Assembly (NCBI GenBank): GCA_036924085.1
Contig: JAVGWX010000019.1
Span: forward strand, 4,239,641 to 4,303,640
DNA length: 64,000 nt
Direction of reading: 5' to 3'
From: Ariolimax columbianus
Lineage: Eukaryota; Mollusca; Gastropoda; Stylommatophora; Arionidae
Shown here: piece by piece, positions 1 to 10,505 of the stretch
Numbering within the stretch: position 1 is the first letter of the stretch
How the letters are laid out: each line of letters opens with the position of its first letter
The notes under the pieces: model-generated
Database searches by the model: none
What the model was told of the DNA's origin: nothing
What the model saw: the letters and a program-made list of their open reading frames with translations, nothing else
Made by a program: the position numbers and the translations under genes

Positions 1-52
1 CTCATGGATGTACAACCTTCTCTAAAACGTTTACACCATTCAAATGTCTTAT

Positions 53-412
53 GGGATCAAGATGCTGAGCAACACATGAGCTGCAGTGGTCAGCGACCCA
101 TAGCCGACTGCTAGCATCAGGGCCAGCAAACCAGAGCTGCCAAGACCCTTCTACACCTCCACGCGGTGATCCTGGATAACAGGCTGCAGCAGGGCAGACT
201 GGCTAAGGAGAAGAGATCGAAGAGGGAATGCTAACCCGGTACTCAAAAAATGCTTGCTGAAGTCGGATGTGTTGGACCGAAAGGTGCAAATATCGCAGCC
301 AAGCTGTAAACTACGACACAACGCATTCCGTTCTCTGGACTAAATTCTGCTACTTAAGTCTTTTCAGGGTTTGGTAGCAGGAGATTGAGAACGAACGACG
401 AAGAAGAAGAAG
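53..412 (+). repeat. Retroposon family A, nearly full copy, GAA tail
   Basis: This about 360-bp sequence starts GGGATCAAGATGCTGAGC and ends in (GAA)n. It is the same family as 53735-54107, 53446-53607 and 58829-58991. A short stretch (GAGCTGCAGTGGTCAGCGAC) resembles a tRNA A-box region, but no clear B box is seen. No target duplication is visible for this copy. Confidence 0.75.
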
Positions 413-695
413 AACTAGAACAAACAAAAAGTCGCGGTTTGATTTGAACGCCCCTTGTACAAGAGATCAGAAAGTTCAACTAAACAACTTATTTATCTCT
501 CAATCAGGTAAAAAGGTTAATCTAAACGTTGAGGAAATTCTGCGTTAGTCTGAGTAAATAAATCACACATCTGAAACCTGATTCTACCAAATAACAAGTA
601 GGATATGCAACGAGAAATGATTTTGCTTTATCCCGAAACTGAAAACTGTCTAGATATTGTACACTTAAGCTGTTTGTAGAATGACAAGAAGAAGG
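413..695. other. Unassigned spacer
   Basis: AT-rich noncoding sequence. I see no ORF, RNA gene or recognisable repeat. Confidence 0.5.
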
Positions 696-791
696 GTCTT
701 AGCAACTCTGGTTCGCTGGCCTTGATGCTAGCAGTCAGCTATGAGTCGCTGAACACTGTAGCTCATGCGATGCTCAGCATCTTGATCCCAA
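696..791 (-). repeat. Fragment of retroposon family A
   Basis: This is the reverse complement of the 5' part of family A (compare 53-150), diverged, and lies directly beside a LINE 3' end. Confidence 0.6.
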
Positions 792-799
792 GTTAATGC

Positions 800-932
800 A
801 TTTAAGAATAAATTGGATGCGCATAGCTTTTAGGGCATGGTGATGTGAATGAAACTGGTTGTATACAGACTCTGCAGAGTCTTCTAAACCAGTATAAAGA
901 TTTTAAGTTAAGTTAAGTTAAGTTAAGTTAAG
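800..932 (+). mobile_element. LINE 3' end with (TTAAG)n tail
   Basis: The sequence from AATAAATTGGATGCGCATAG to the (TTAAG)n tail is the same 3' end as in the minus-strand LINE at 34450-35245, where it follows the stop codon. Extreme 5' truncation with a microsatellite tail is typical of target-primed reverse transcription. Confidence 0.65.
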
Positions 933-1117
933 AGAACTTGGAGTACGGAAGTGGGAGGGAGGAGGAAGGGAAGCAATGTTACTGTAGAGTGTGTGTGGCG
1001 ATCCATCCACTTGAAAGTACAGTCCCTCTGGGGCCATTTAGTTTCATGATGCGACCATCTTCTAAGCGATTTTCACCTGTGGCGCCCTAAATATAACCTG
1101 TGGACATGCCTCCAAAA

Positions 1118-1585
1118 CTGCTAATCTAAACAACCTATCTGTTTATCACTCTATTATAATGAGGTGAGAATGTTTATCTAAACAACTTATCTGTTTATCA
1201 CTATTATAAATGAGATGAGAATGTTTATCTAAACAACTTATCTGTTTATCACTCTATTTTTTTTTTTTTTTTTTTTTTGCGTTCGCCTTATTTCTCTAAT
1301 CCCCAAGGCGGTGTGCGTTGCACTATGGTCTTTATTTTGCGCCTGTCGGCTCAGTGCATCCGACTTCAGCATGCATTTTATGTAAGGGTCTGCTTCCTCC
1401 TGCATTTTTTAAGGGTTTGCTTCCCCGGGGTAACGGCCGGTGCTGTGATGGGGATCGAACCCAGCACCTTCGGATTGTGAGCCGTGCCACTTAACCACTA
1501 GGCCACGCCGTCCCCTATCACTCTATTATAAATGAGATGAGAATGTTTATCTAAACAACTTATCTGTTTATCACTCTATTGTAAA
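1118..1585 (+). repeat. About 52-bp tandem repeat, four copies, interrupted by a SINE
   Basis: Units beginning TCTAAACAAC start at 1125, 1177, 1228 and 1550. The gap between the last two equals one unit plus the SINE at 1259-1515 and its target duplication. The array lies in the intron just downstream of the donor at 1605. Confidence 0.75.
1259..1515 (-). mobile_element. tRNA-derived SINE with perfect 12-bp target duplication
   Basis: On the minus strand the head is GGGGACGGCGTGGCCTAGTG followed by a B box GGTTCGATCCC (1461-1451), and the element ends in a poly-A tail (poly-T at about 1259-1278). TATCACTCTATT flanks it at 1247-1258 and 1516-1527. The A box is GGCCTAGTGG-like. Length is about 257 bp. 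It is a SINE and not a tRNA gene, because the acceptor stem does not close and a long unrelated body follows. Confidence 0.85.
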
Positions 1586-1604
1586 TTAATTCAAAGGAAC
1601 TTAC

Positions 1605-2788
1605 CTTGGTCAACTTTTTTTGTGGCACAGCATAAATATCCGTTATATCCTCATTTATCTCTTGTTCTTTCTTGTTGTTGTCTTCCCTGACAGGCAAGGG
1701 CAAGGAAGAGGCTGCGATGGCTGCAGCATTTAGATACTCTGCTATTTCTGATTCCTCGACCTGAGTCTGCTTCTTCTGTTCTGCCAGCTCTATTTCTTTA
1801 ACTTTCATTTTATCACCCTTAATATCTTTTATGACTTTCCAGTTTGAAGCTAAATCTTCCTCTGTAATTTCATCATACGGATGAAAACGAGACTTCAAAT
1901 TCTGACTTTCTGTTCCAGAGCTCAATTGTGACTCCCCACCTGAAGATTTCTGACTATCAATTTGCTCCAAATCAGTTTTCACTTTTTGATTTTGATTTCC
2001 AACTTTTTCTTTTGATTTATCTTGTTTTTTAGATTTTTCTTCCTTGTTTAAGTTGGCTTTTCTATTCGTTTCTAATTGCTCTTCTAAGATTTCATCATAG
2101 TCATGGTGTCTAGGCACTCTTTGAGCCTGAACTGTTCGAGATATGTGTTGTGGTGCTGCCAGGTGGGATATGGTTTCAGTTGCTAGTGACACTGTGTTCT
2201 GTATTTTCTTATCATTCTTCACCTTGGGGCTTATATTTGCTTTTCTTTGCATCTCTGCTCTTTTAGCATTATTGTTTGATGCTAATTGCTCCTCGTCGAT
2301 GGTGTCATACGGGTGGTGCCTTGCACGTGTTGATGGGCTTTGGTCTGGAGTTGTTTGTGCTGCATCAGTCAAGCGTTCACAGCCCAATACTTCTGCATCT
2401 TTCTTTCTTTCCTTCTCCTTTTTCTTCTTCTTATAACCTAATTTACCCTTAGAATTTTCTTTCTTCTTCGATTCCATCTCCTTCTTATTATCTAAGACTT
2501 TCTGGTTGGAGACCAACTGTTCATCTGTGATCTCCTCGTAATTATGTTCACGTTTTTTAACTTTAGGGCTGTATGTTGCAATGCCATCTTCAACATGGTA
2601 AGCAGCAACCACTGTGGGGCTACAGTTTGCAGCTTTATCCTTTAAGGCTAATTGATCACATGTTGGGTCTGTCAGGCATGCCTGGCCAACGGTAACATAA
2701 CAGGTCTCCAGGAGACTGTCTTTGTGTTTATCATGATTATCGATCAATTCTCCATCATTGATGTGTTCATCCTGTGTTTGCGTCAAGG
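1605..2788 (-). CDS. Large second coding exon: four-fold YxxI tyrosine-motif, Lys/Glu-rich protein (gene continues left)
   Basis: The exon is 1184 nt, open throughout, bounded by an acceptor (TTGTGTATACAG|CC) at 2788 and a consensus donor (AAG|GTAAGT) at 1605, and leaves phase 0. With the start exon it gives 414 residues, numbered here from Met1. Four copies of a motif Y-[DE]-x-I-x-[DE]-E-[QD]-L-x-[ST]-N are centred on Tyr103 (YEEI), Tyr180 (YDTI), Tyr250 (YDEI) and Tyr324 (YDEI), spaced 77, 70 and 74 residues. Three are preceded by His-Pro or His-Asp and each is followed by a Lys-rich linker. Later come YLNA (Tyr371, Grb2-SH2 type YxN) and IYAVP (Tyr405). YEEI is the classic Src-family SH2 ligand. 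There is no transmembrane segment, signal peptide or catalytic motif; the sequence looks disordered. I do not recognise the family. Docking for SH2 proteins at the inner membrane is inferred. The remainder of the protein lies left of the window. Confidence 0.8.
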
Positions 2789-2849
2789 CTGTATACACAA
2801 GAAAGTATTCACAAATAATTAAGAAATATTACAACAATTTATAATTAGC

Positions 2850-4428
2850 GTTAATGGTTGTGTGTAGACATAGCTATAGTTTGTTGTGTGTAGATATAGC
2901 TATAGTTTGTTGTGTGTAGACATAGCTATAGTTTGTTGTGTGTAGACATAGCTATAGTTTTTTGTGTGTAGACATAGCTATAGTTTGTTGTGTGTAGACA
3001 TAGCTATAGTTTGTTGTGTGTAGATATAGCTATAGTTTGTTGTGTGTAGACATAGCTATAGTTTGTTGTGTGTAGACATAGCTATAGTTTGTTGTGTGTA
3101 GATATAGCTATAGTTTGTTGTGTGTAGACACAGCTATAGTTTGTTGTGTGTAGACATATCTATAGTTGTTTGTGTGTAGACATAGCTATAGTTTGTTGTG
3201 TGTAGACATAGCTATAGTTCTTTGTGTGTAGACATAGCTATAGTTTCTTGTGTGTAGATATAGCTATAGTTTTTTGTGTGTAGACATAGCTATAGTTTGT
3301 TGTGTGTAGACATAGCTATAGTTCTTTGTGTGTAGACATAGCTATAGTTTGTTGTGTGTAGATATAGCTATAGTTTGTTGTGTGTAGACATAGCTATAGT
3401 TTGTTGTGTGTAGACATAGCTATAGTTTTTTGTGTGTAGACATAGCTATAGTTTGTTGTGTGTAGACATAGCTATAGTTTGTTGTGTGTAGATATAGCTA
3501 TAGTTTGTTGTGTGTAGACATAGCTATAGTTTGTTGTGTGTAGACATAGCTATAGTTTGTTGTGTGTAGATATAGCTATAGTGTGTTGTGTGTAGACACA
3601 GCTATAGTTTGTTGTGTGTAGACATATCTATAGTTGTTTGTGTGTAGACATAGCTATAGTTTGTTGTGTGTAGACATAGCTATAGTTCTTTGTGTGTAGA
3701 CATAGCTATAGTTTCTTGTGTGTAGATATAGCTATAGTTTTTTGTGTGTAGACATAGCTATAGTTTGTTGTGTGTAGACATAGCTATAGTTTGTTGTGTG
3801 TAGACATAGCTATAGTTTGTTGTGTGTAGACATAGCTATAGTTTGTTGTTTGTACACATAGCTATAGTTTGTTGTGTGTAGACATAGCTATAGTTTGTTG
3901 TGTGTAGACATAGCTATAGTTTGTTGTGTGTAGACATAGCTATAGTTTGTTGTGTGTAGATATAGCTATAGTTTGTTGTGGGTAGACATAGCTATAGTTT
4001 GTTGTGTGTAGACATAGCTATAGTTTGTTGTTTGTACACATAGCTATAGTTTGTTGTGTGTAGACATAGCTATAGTTTGTTGTGTGTAGACATAGCTATA
4101 ATTTGTTGTGTGTAGACATAGCTATAGTTTGGTGTGTGTAGACATAGCTATAGTTTGTTGTGTGTAGACATAGCTATAATTTGTTGTGTGTGGACATAGC
4201 TATAGTTTGTTGTGTGTAGACATATCTATAGTTTGTTGTGTGTAGACATAGCTATAGTTTGTTGTGTGTATACATAGCTATAATTTGTTGTGTGTAGACA
4301 TAGCTATAGTTTGTTGTGTGTAGACATAGCTATAGTTTGTTGTGTGTAGACATAGCTATAATTTGTTGTGTGTAGACATAGCTATAGTTTGTTGTGTGTA
4401 GACATAGCTATAGTTTGTTGTGTGTCTT
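2850..4428 (+). repeat. 26-bp minisatellite, about 60 copies
   Basis: The unit is TAGACATAGCTATAGTTTGT plus TGTGTG. It contains the palindrome TAGCTA. Blocks of several variant units recur in the same order (for example around 3100-3300 and 3580-3750), showing that segments longer than one unit were duplicated. Confidence 0.9.
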
Positions 4429-4494
4429 CCCATTCATGTTCTGATTCTTATCGTCTGATCTATAGACAACAGATTGACTTTATTAATTTTTGTT

Positions 4495-4700
4495 AAACAC
4501 CCAGTGGTCTCGAGGTAAGGTGTTTGCCTCAGTTGCTGGAGATCACTGGTTCAAATCACGGTGGAGACCAGGATTTTTTTCACGTGGACCATCCAGTAAA
4601 AAATTCCCCTGATCAGTAGTGAGATCACACACCTGTATGCAGTCAGGCGCACATTAAAACTCCCTTGGTAGTTGGAAATCGAAGCAAGAAGACTAAACAA
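4495..4700 (+). mobile_element. tRNA-derived SINE, degenerate
   Basis: GTGGTCTCGAGGTAAGGTG resembles an A-box region and GGTTCAAATCA a B box about 35 bases later, with a T-rich body following. No target duplication was found. Confidence 0.5.
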
Positions 4701-4794
4701 CCGCTGCTCAAGCAAAATTAAAGTTAAAAATGTACTCAAATTATTCTAGGGATTCTTGTCCCACAGAGAATATATCGCAAAAGGGGGTCTTGAT

Positions 4795-4862
4795 TATGTG
4801 GTTAGCAGAGCAACATAGCACCTGATGGGCTGCGAGTCTACTTTGTTCTAATTTACGCTTCC
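4795..4862 (+). repeat. Fragment of retroposon family B
   Basis: The stretch around GGTTAGCAGAGCAACATAGC and GGGCTGCGAGTCTACTTTGT matches the middle of the repeats at 19576 and 51484. Confidence 0.5.
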
Positions 4863-5017
4863 ACCACCACCGGTAACACAAAAATACGCAATTGTATAGT
4901 TCAGGGGCTATTCTGGAATTAACCTGGTAGTCACCAGCGGATATTCATCTGCCAAAAAATATGAAACAAAAAGGAGTCCACACCTCCCAACGACGTCTAA
5001 CGACACAAGTAGAATGA

Positions 5018-5372
5018 AGATGGATGGATGGGTGGATGGATGGATGGATGGGTGGATGGATGGATGGGTGGATGGATGGATGGATGGGTGGATGGATGGA
5101 TGGATGGATGGATGGATGGATGGATGGATGGATGGGTGGATGGATGGATGGATGGATGGATGGATGGATGGGTGGATGGATGGATGAATGGATGGGTGGA
5201 TGGATGGGTGGATGGATGGGTGGATGGATGGATGGATGGATGGATGGATGGATGGATGGATGGGTGGGTGGATGGATGGGTGGAAGGATGGGTGGATGGA
5301 TGGATGGATGGATGGGTGGATGGATGGATGGGTGGATGGATGGATGGGTGGATGGGTGGATGGATGGATGGA
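5018..5372 (+). repeat. (GGAT)n tetranucleotide array
   Basis: Runs of GGAT with GGGT variants fill about 355 bp. Twelve-base periodicity leaves several reading frames open on both strands; they are not genes. Confidence 0.95.
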
Positions 5373-5447
5373 AAGTTAAACAATTGTTGCATTGTTCTTC
5401 TTATTGATGGGGTCTGAGGGGGATAGGAGGTGTTATAAGGTTGAGGA

Positions 5448-5728
5448 TATAGTTACTGCACGGTGGGCTGCACGCCTTCTGATAGTTACTGCACGGTGGG
5501 CTGCACGCCTTCTGATAGTTACTGCACGGTGGGCTGCACGCCTTCTGATAGTTACTGCACGGTGGGCTGCACGCCTTCTGATAGTTACTGCACGGTGGGC
5601 TGCACGCCTTCTGATAGTTACTGCACGGTGGGCTGCACGCCTTCTGATAGTTACTGCACGGTGGGCTGCACGCCTTCTGATAGTTACTGCACGGTGGGCT
5701 GCACGCCTTCTGATAGTTACTGCACAGT
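5448..5728 (+). repeat. 33-bp minisatellite, about 8 copies, almost perfect
   Basis: The unit is GATAGTTACTGCACGGTGGG plus CTGCACGCCTTCT. Near-identity between units implies recent expansion. A period divisible by 3 opens spurious frames. Confidence 0.92.
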
Positions 5729-5837
5729 GTGCGCCTTATGATTTCATTGCCAGAAGAATAAATCTAGGTAGAATGTGCTTGCAATTTTTCATTTATGTTT
5801 ATAAATCAGTAGATTATTACTACAGTGTCTCTCAAAG

Positions 5838-6030
5838 TCCAACCCCATGTCCACATTGTAGGAGGTGGGATCCAACCCCATGTTCACATTGTAGGAGGTG
5901 GGATCCAACCCCATGTTCACATTGTAGGAGGTGGGATCCAACCCCATGTTCACATGGTAGGAGGTGGGATCCAATACAACGTGTTCACATGGTAGGAGGT
6001 GGAATTCAATCCCATGTTCACATGGTAGGA
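5838..6030 (+). repeat. 33-bp minisatellite, about 6 copies
   Basis: The unit is CCAACCCCATGTTCACATTG plus TAGGAGGTGGGAT. It is unrelated in sequence to the preceding 33-bp array. A short AATACTACTCCTAC-like run follows at 6125-6200. Confidence 0.88.
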
Positions 6031-6289
6031 GAGGAAACATGACAAAGTAGAGGTTTACTCAAATATTGATGGTGTAAAAGGTACTCACACTACTGTGACT
6101 GGTTTAGAAAGCTGACAAGCAGTACTGCTACAATACTACTCCTACAATACTACTCCTATAATACTACTCCTACAATACTACTGCTACAATACTACTGATA
6201 CAATTACATAAGAAGAGTTTCAACGGACTGATCACAATGTAATACAAACTGGAAACTTCAATGTAATACAAACTGGAAACTTCAAAGAT

Positions 6290-6765
6290 ATATGGAATAG
6301 GCACACAACTAAAATGGCAACATCAAATGTTAGTGAACTAGAGGGGAAGGGACTGGAGCTGATAGAATTTATTAAAACAACAAAGATATACATTTTAGGG
6401 CTAGCAGAGATAAGAAAATGAAGCAGAACACCAACCCATGAGAACCATGTCTTGGGGTGAAGCAGTGTGGACACAAAAGTGAACAGCCAAACACAGAGTA
6501 GGTTTTCTTCAAAATCCAGAGAAAGCAGTTCTTTGGAGAAACAGAATACATCAGTGAACGATTGCTACATGTACAAACAGCTGAAAGTGAGAAAAACAAC
6601 AAAGATAATGCAGGTCGATTTCTGATGCATTGATAACAGCAATCACAACAGCAATGAGGAAGACAGAAAAGAATTCTATGAGTGTCTGTCATATGTTATC
6701 AACGAGATGGATGATCTGATCGTAACAGGTTATTTTAATGGTTCGATATTCACGACAAAGGTACT
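6290..6765 (+). mobile_element. LINE endonuclease fragment, degenerate
   Basis: Broken frames read VSELEGKGLELIEFIKTTK at about 6330-6390 and, after several stops and shifts, EFYECLSYVINEMDDLIVTG near 6670-6735. The latter is the region before the GDFN motif of AP-type LINE endonucleases. It is inactive: many stops, and the expected GDFN reads GYFN. Confidence 0.6.
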
Positions 6766-6769
6766 GGGA

Positions 6770-7172
6770 TTTAGCTGCCACATACAGATAACATCAAACT
6801 GGCAACTGTTTTAGCTGCCACGTACAGATAACATCAAACTGGCTACTGTTATACCTCCCATAAACAGATAACATCAAACTGGCTACTGTTATAGACTCCA
6901 CATACAGATAACATCAAACTGGCTACTGTTATAGCCTCCACATACAGATAACATCAAACTGGCTACTGCTATAGCCTCCACATACAGATAACATCAAACT
7001 GGCTACTGTTATAGCCTCCACATACAAATAACATCAAACTGGCTACTGTTATAGCCTCCACATACAGATAACATCAAACTGGCTACTGTTATACCTCCCA
7101 TATACAGATAACATCAAACTGGCTACTGTTATAGCTCCCATATACAGATAACCTCAAACTGGCTACTGTTGT
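6770..7172 (+). repeat. 40-bp minisatellite, about 10 copies
   Basis: The unit is CATACAGATAACATCAAACT plus GGCTACTGTTATAGCCTCCA. It starts directly where the LINE endonuclease fragment ends. Confidence 0.9.
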
Positions 7173-7238
7173 TCTGACACACATTCAAGTTGATAGCAAA
7201 TAAAGAAATGGCAACTACAAACTCCTTTAACCTAAAAG

Positions 7239-7440
7239 AGCAGGCTTTCTATAGCTGAGATGTAAGGCACTTTCCTCTCAAACAAACGAAAGCACAAAAT
7301 GGTGGGTGTTCGAATCCAGCAAATTTCAGTCGTTTCGTGCTCTCAATTAGTCCTATTGGAGACAGATTTATACACTTGGAGGTCCCTTCTACATGCTGTG
7401 CATATAAAATAACAACGGATTGTTGGAAATTGAAAAGTCG
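7239..7440 (+). mobile_element. tRNA-like SINE head, degenerate
   Basis: GCTGAGATGTAAGGCACTTT followed by GTTCGAATCC about 45 bases later resembles A and B boxes. A related head lies at 32045-32115. Confidence 0.4.
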
Positions 7441-7459
7441 CTGTCCGGGCAAACATTCG

Positions 7460-7715
7460 AAAGGTAAGGAAATTCACATTCAATAGTGGTCTGCATGAAG
7501 ACAAGACTGAGGCATCCTGTCCATCATGCAAAGACGCAACTGCCAATCACTTGTTTGTCTGCACAGTTGATTGCAAGTGCACACAAAATTAGGATTTACA
7601 CCTCCAGGGAAAGAAGAGGAGCAGCTAAGAGAGATAACCTGAAAGAGCTTGAGAGGTTGAAAGTGATGGCCCTTGCTAAAGAGAATTACCACGCTACTGA
7701 ATAACAACAAGAAAG
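7460..7715 (+). mobile_element. LINE 3' coding fragment with Cys/His cluster, frameshifted
   Basis: One frame reads EASCPSCKDATANHLFVC (CxxC...HLFxC, as in the C-terminal zinc cluster of RNase H-type LINEs). Another frame then reads KELERLKVMALAKENYHATE and stops at 7704. A frameshift lies between them, so it is a relic. Assignment rests on motif style only. Confidence 0.45.
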
Positions 7716-7737
7716 GTCCTCAAGCTTGCAGTCCAGG

Positions 7738-8668
7738 ACCTTTGTAGGTGAGGTGTTAACTGGTGGATAAATGATTGGGTTAATGGATGTTTGTGAGTGA
7801 CTGATGTAGGTCAGGTGTTAACTGGTGGATAAATGATTGGGTTAATGGATGGTTGTGTGTGACTGATGTAGGTCAGGTGTTAACTGGTGGATAAATGATT
7901 GGGTTAATGGATGGTTGTGTGAGACTGATGTAGGTCAGGTATTAACTGGTGGATAAGTGATTGGGTTAATGCATGGTTGTGTGAAACTGATGTAGGTCAG
8001 GTATTAACTGGTGGATAAATGATTGGGTTAATGGATGGTTGTGTGAGACTGATGTAGGTCAGGTGTTAACTGGTGGATAAATGATTGGGTTAATGGAGGG
8101 TTGTGTGAGACTGATGTAGGTCAGGTGTTAACTGGTGGATAAATGATTGGGTTAATGGATGGTTGTGTGAGACTGATGTAGGTCAGGTGTTAACTGGTGG
8201 ATAAATGATTGGGTTAATGGATGGTTGTGTGAGACTGATGTAGGTCAGGTGTTAACTGGTGGATAAATGATTGGGTTAATGGATGGTTGTGTGAGACTGA
8301 TGTAGGTCAGGTGTTAACTGGTGGATAAATGATTGGGTTAATGGATGGTTGTGTGAGACTGATGTAGGTCAGGTGTTAACTGGTGGATAAATGATTGGGT
8401 TAATGGATGGTTGTGTGAGACTGATGTAGGTCAGGTATTAACTGGTGGATAAGTGATTGGGTTAATGGATGGTTGTGTGAGACTGATGTAGGTCAGGTAT
8501 TAACTGGTGGATAAGTGATTGGGTTAATGGATGGTTGTGTGAGACTGATGTAGGTCAGGTGTTAACTGGTGGATAAATGATTGGGTTAATGGAGGGTTGT
8601 GTGAGACTGATGTAGGTCAGGTGTTAACTGGTGGATAAATGATTGGGTTAATGGATGGTTGTGTGAGT
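7738..8668 (+). repeat. 62-bp minisatellite, about 15 copies
   Basis: The unit starts GGTCAGGTGTTAACTGGTGG and includes GATTGGGTTAATGGATGG. Most units differ by only one or two bases. An AATG run follows at about 8765-8790. Confidence 0.92.
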
Positions 8669-8854
8669 GAATGATTTAATGATTTGTTTAAATGATTATT
8701 TTGTGAATGAAGTAATAGATGACTTAAGCATTTTAATAAATCAATGAATCAATCAATAAGTTAATGAATGAATGAATGAATGAATGAATGAAAAAATGAA
8801 AGTAAGAAAGAATGAGTGACTCAATCAAAAATGTATTGGAAGTTTATGAATTAC

Positions 8855-9028
8855 CTTTGTCTGAAGTGGATTCTTCCAGATCTTTCTTAGACACTGACTG
8901 CTTCGCTCCCATTTTAATGTGTCTGTGACGGGGTAACTGAGTTAGACAAGCTGCACCAGATCGTCCTCACAGTAGCAAGGATGTGGTGGACAACGCTTTA
9001 CAGAAACAGTCTTCCTGGCCACAATTAA
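8855..9028 (-). CDS. First coding exon of a putative N-myristoylated protein (CDS 8912-8855, 5'UTR to about 9028)
   Basis: On the minus strand an ATG at 8912-8910 opens MGAKQSVSKKDLEESTSDK plus one base, then a donor (AAAG|GTAATT) at 8855/8854. The terminus fits the N-myristoyltransferase pattern: Gly2, small residue at 3, Ser at 6, and Lys9-Lys10, as in Src- and MARCKS-type anchors (family knowledge). The exon leaves phase 1, and its G joins the CC that starts the exon at 2788 to make an Ala codon, so the two exons are compatible. Upstream on the same strand a pyrimidine-rich stretch ends in CAG at 9031-9029, suggesting that this exon carries a short 5'UTR and that a noncoding first exon lies further right; that is inferred. 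The ATG is chosen because it is the only one giving this terminus and the correct phase. Confidence 0.72.
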
Positions 9029-9031
9029 CTG

Positions 9032-9714
9032 TAAAACGTTGAAAACACATTTGTAAATAAATACAAATTAGTGAACAAGTATATTATGTTAAGCTGTACC
9101 AACATTACTGCATTAATGGCATACATATAGGATCTCAGTCCGTTTTATCAGACCGCAATAAATAACAAGTGATGTAGCCATATAGCAGGTCCTGCTGTCA
9201 GGGATGAAGTGTTAGAGATTTAAGTTTACTAGGCTACTCTTATTTGTGAGGCAGTTTGGCCTGTGTCTTCCATGTTGTGTTTACTTCCATGATAGTGAAA
9301 CACTGAAACACATTCCCATTTACAGCTAGGTCAGCTGGGGCATGTGGACAGTTAGGATCGAATTTTGAACCTTTGCAGTTAGAAATGGTACTCTACTACT
9401 CAGCCATCCTTAACAAGCACTCCATTAACATTGGAGACCAATGGTGGTTGTATGATTCAAAAAGATGAAATGAAAATTGTATAAAAGAGCAATCAGTGAG
9501 AACGTTAGGTCAACTGATAATGACCTGGTTATGTGAAAACAAGGTGACCGACTATATGTCAACTGATAATGACTTTGATATATGGAAACTAGGTGACAGA
9601 CGATAGGTCAACAAGAATGACTTTACTCTCACTGCTTGCAGCCTGGATCACAGCTTTTCATCATGGACACGGTCGAGTGGCGCCACAGGCCCTCGCTGGC
9701 TATGTGAATTATTA
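9032..9714. other. Spacer upstream of the coding start exon
   Basis: The sequence includes the inferred branch/acceptor region for the start exon at its left end. I see no ORF, known promoter element or repeat family in the remainder. Confidence 0.45.
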
Positions 9715-9717
9715 CTA

Positions 9718-10505
9718 CTACATAGATAAAATGGAACTTTTTACAATTATGCCTGGTCTACAGAGATAAAATGGAACTTTTTACAATTATGCCTGGTCTA
9801 CAGAGATAAAATGGAACTTTTTACAATTATGCCTGGTCTACAGAGATAAAATGGAACTTTTTACAATTATGTCTGGTCTACAGAGATAAAATGGCAGAGA
9901 TAAAATGGAACTTTTTACAATTATGTCTTGTCTACAGAGATAAAATGGAACTTTTTAGAATTATGCCTGGTCTACAAAGATAAAATGGAACTTTTTACAA
10001 TTATGTCTGGTCTACAGAGATAAAATGGAACTTTTTACAATTATGTCTTGTCTACAGAGATAAAATGGAACTTTTTACAATTATGCCTGGTCTACAGAGA
10101 TAAAAATGGAACTTTTTACAATTATGCCTGGTCTACAGAGATAAAATGGAACTTTTTACAATTATGTCTTGTCTACAGAGATAAAATGGAACTTTTTAGA
10201 ATTATGCCTGGTCTACAGAGATAAAATGGAACTTTTTACAATTATGTCTTGTCTACAGAGATAAAATGGAACTTTTTACAATTATGCCTGGTCTACAGAG
10301 ATAAAAATGGAACTTTTTACAATTATGCCTGGTCTACAGAGATAAAATGGAACTTTTTACAATTATGCCTGGTCTACAGAGATTAAATGGAACGGTTCAC
10401 AATTATGCCTGGTCTACAGAGATTAAATGGAACGGTTTACAATTATGCCTGGTCTACAGAGATTAAATGACACAAATCCCAATTATTTTGTTTCCCATGC
10501 CTGGT
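9718..10505 (+). repeat. 40-bp minisatellite, about 19 copies
   Basis: The unit is TCTACAGAGATAAAATGGAA plus CTTTTTACAATTATGCCTGG. Units degrade toward the right end (GGAACGGTTTACAATT variants). Confidence 0.9.

Larger units (their letters stand above)
2789..8854 (-). other. Intron 1 of the YxxI-motif gene, filled with repeats
   Basis: The interval is bounded by GTAATT (8854 side) and TATACAG (2789 side) on the minus strand. It holds at least six tandem arrays, two tRNA-like SINE pieces and two LINE fragments, each listed separately. No further host exon is visible inside it. Confidence 0.65.

Noticed and set aside
1440..1515. Functional tRNA gene on the minus strand
   Set aside because: A and B boxes are present, but the acceptor stem does not pair and a SINE body with poly-A and target duplication follows.
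2143..2436. 97-codon plus-strand frame
   Set aside because: Antisense shadow of the minus-strand exon 2788-1605, whose splice signals and motif repetition are much stronger.
5024..5741. Frames of MDGW, IHPS and [11 protein letters not shown] repeats
   Set aside because: Products of the GGAT and 33-bp arrays.
2850..8668. CRISPR-like regular repeats
   Set aside because: Units are contiguous with no unique spacers; these are eukaryotic minisatellites inside an intron.
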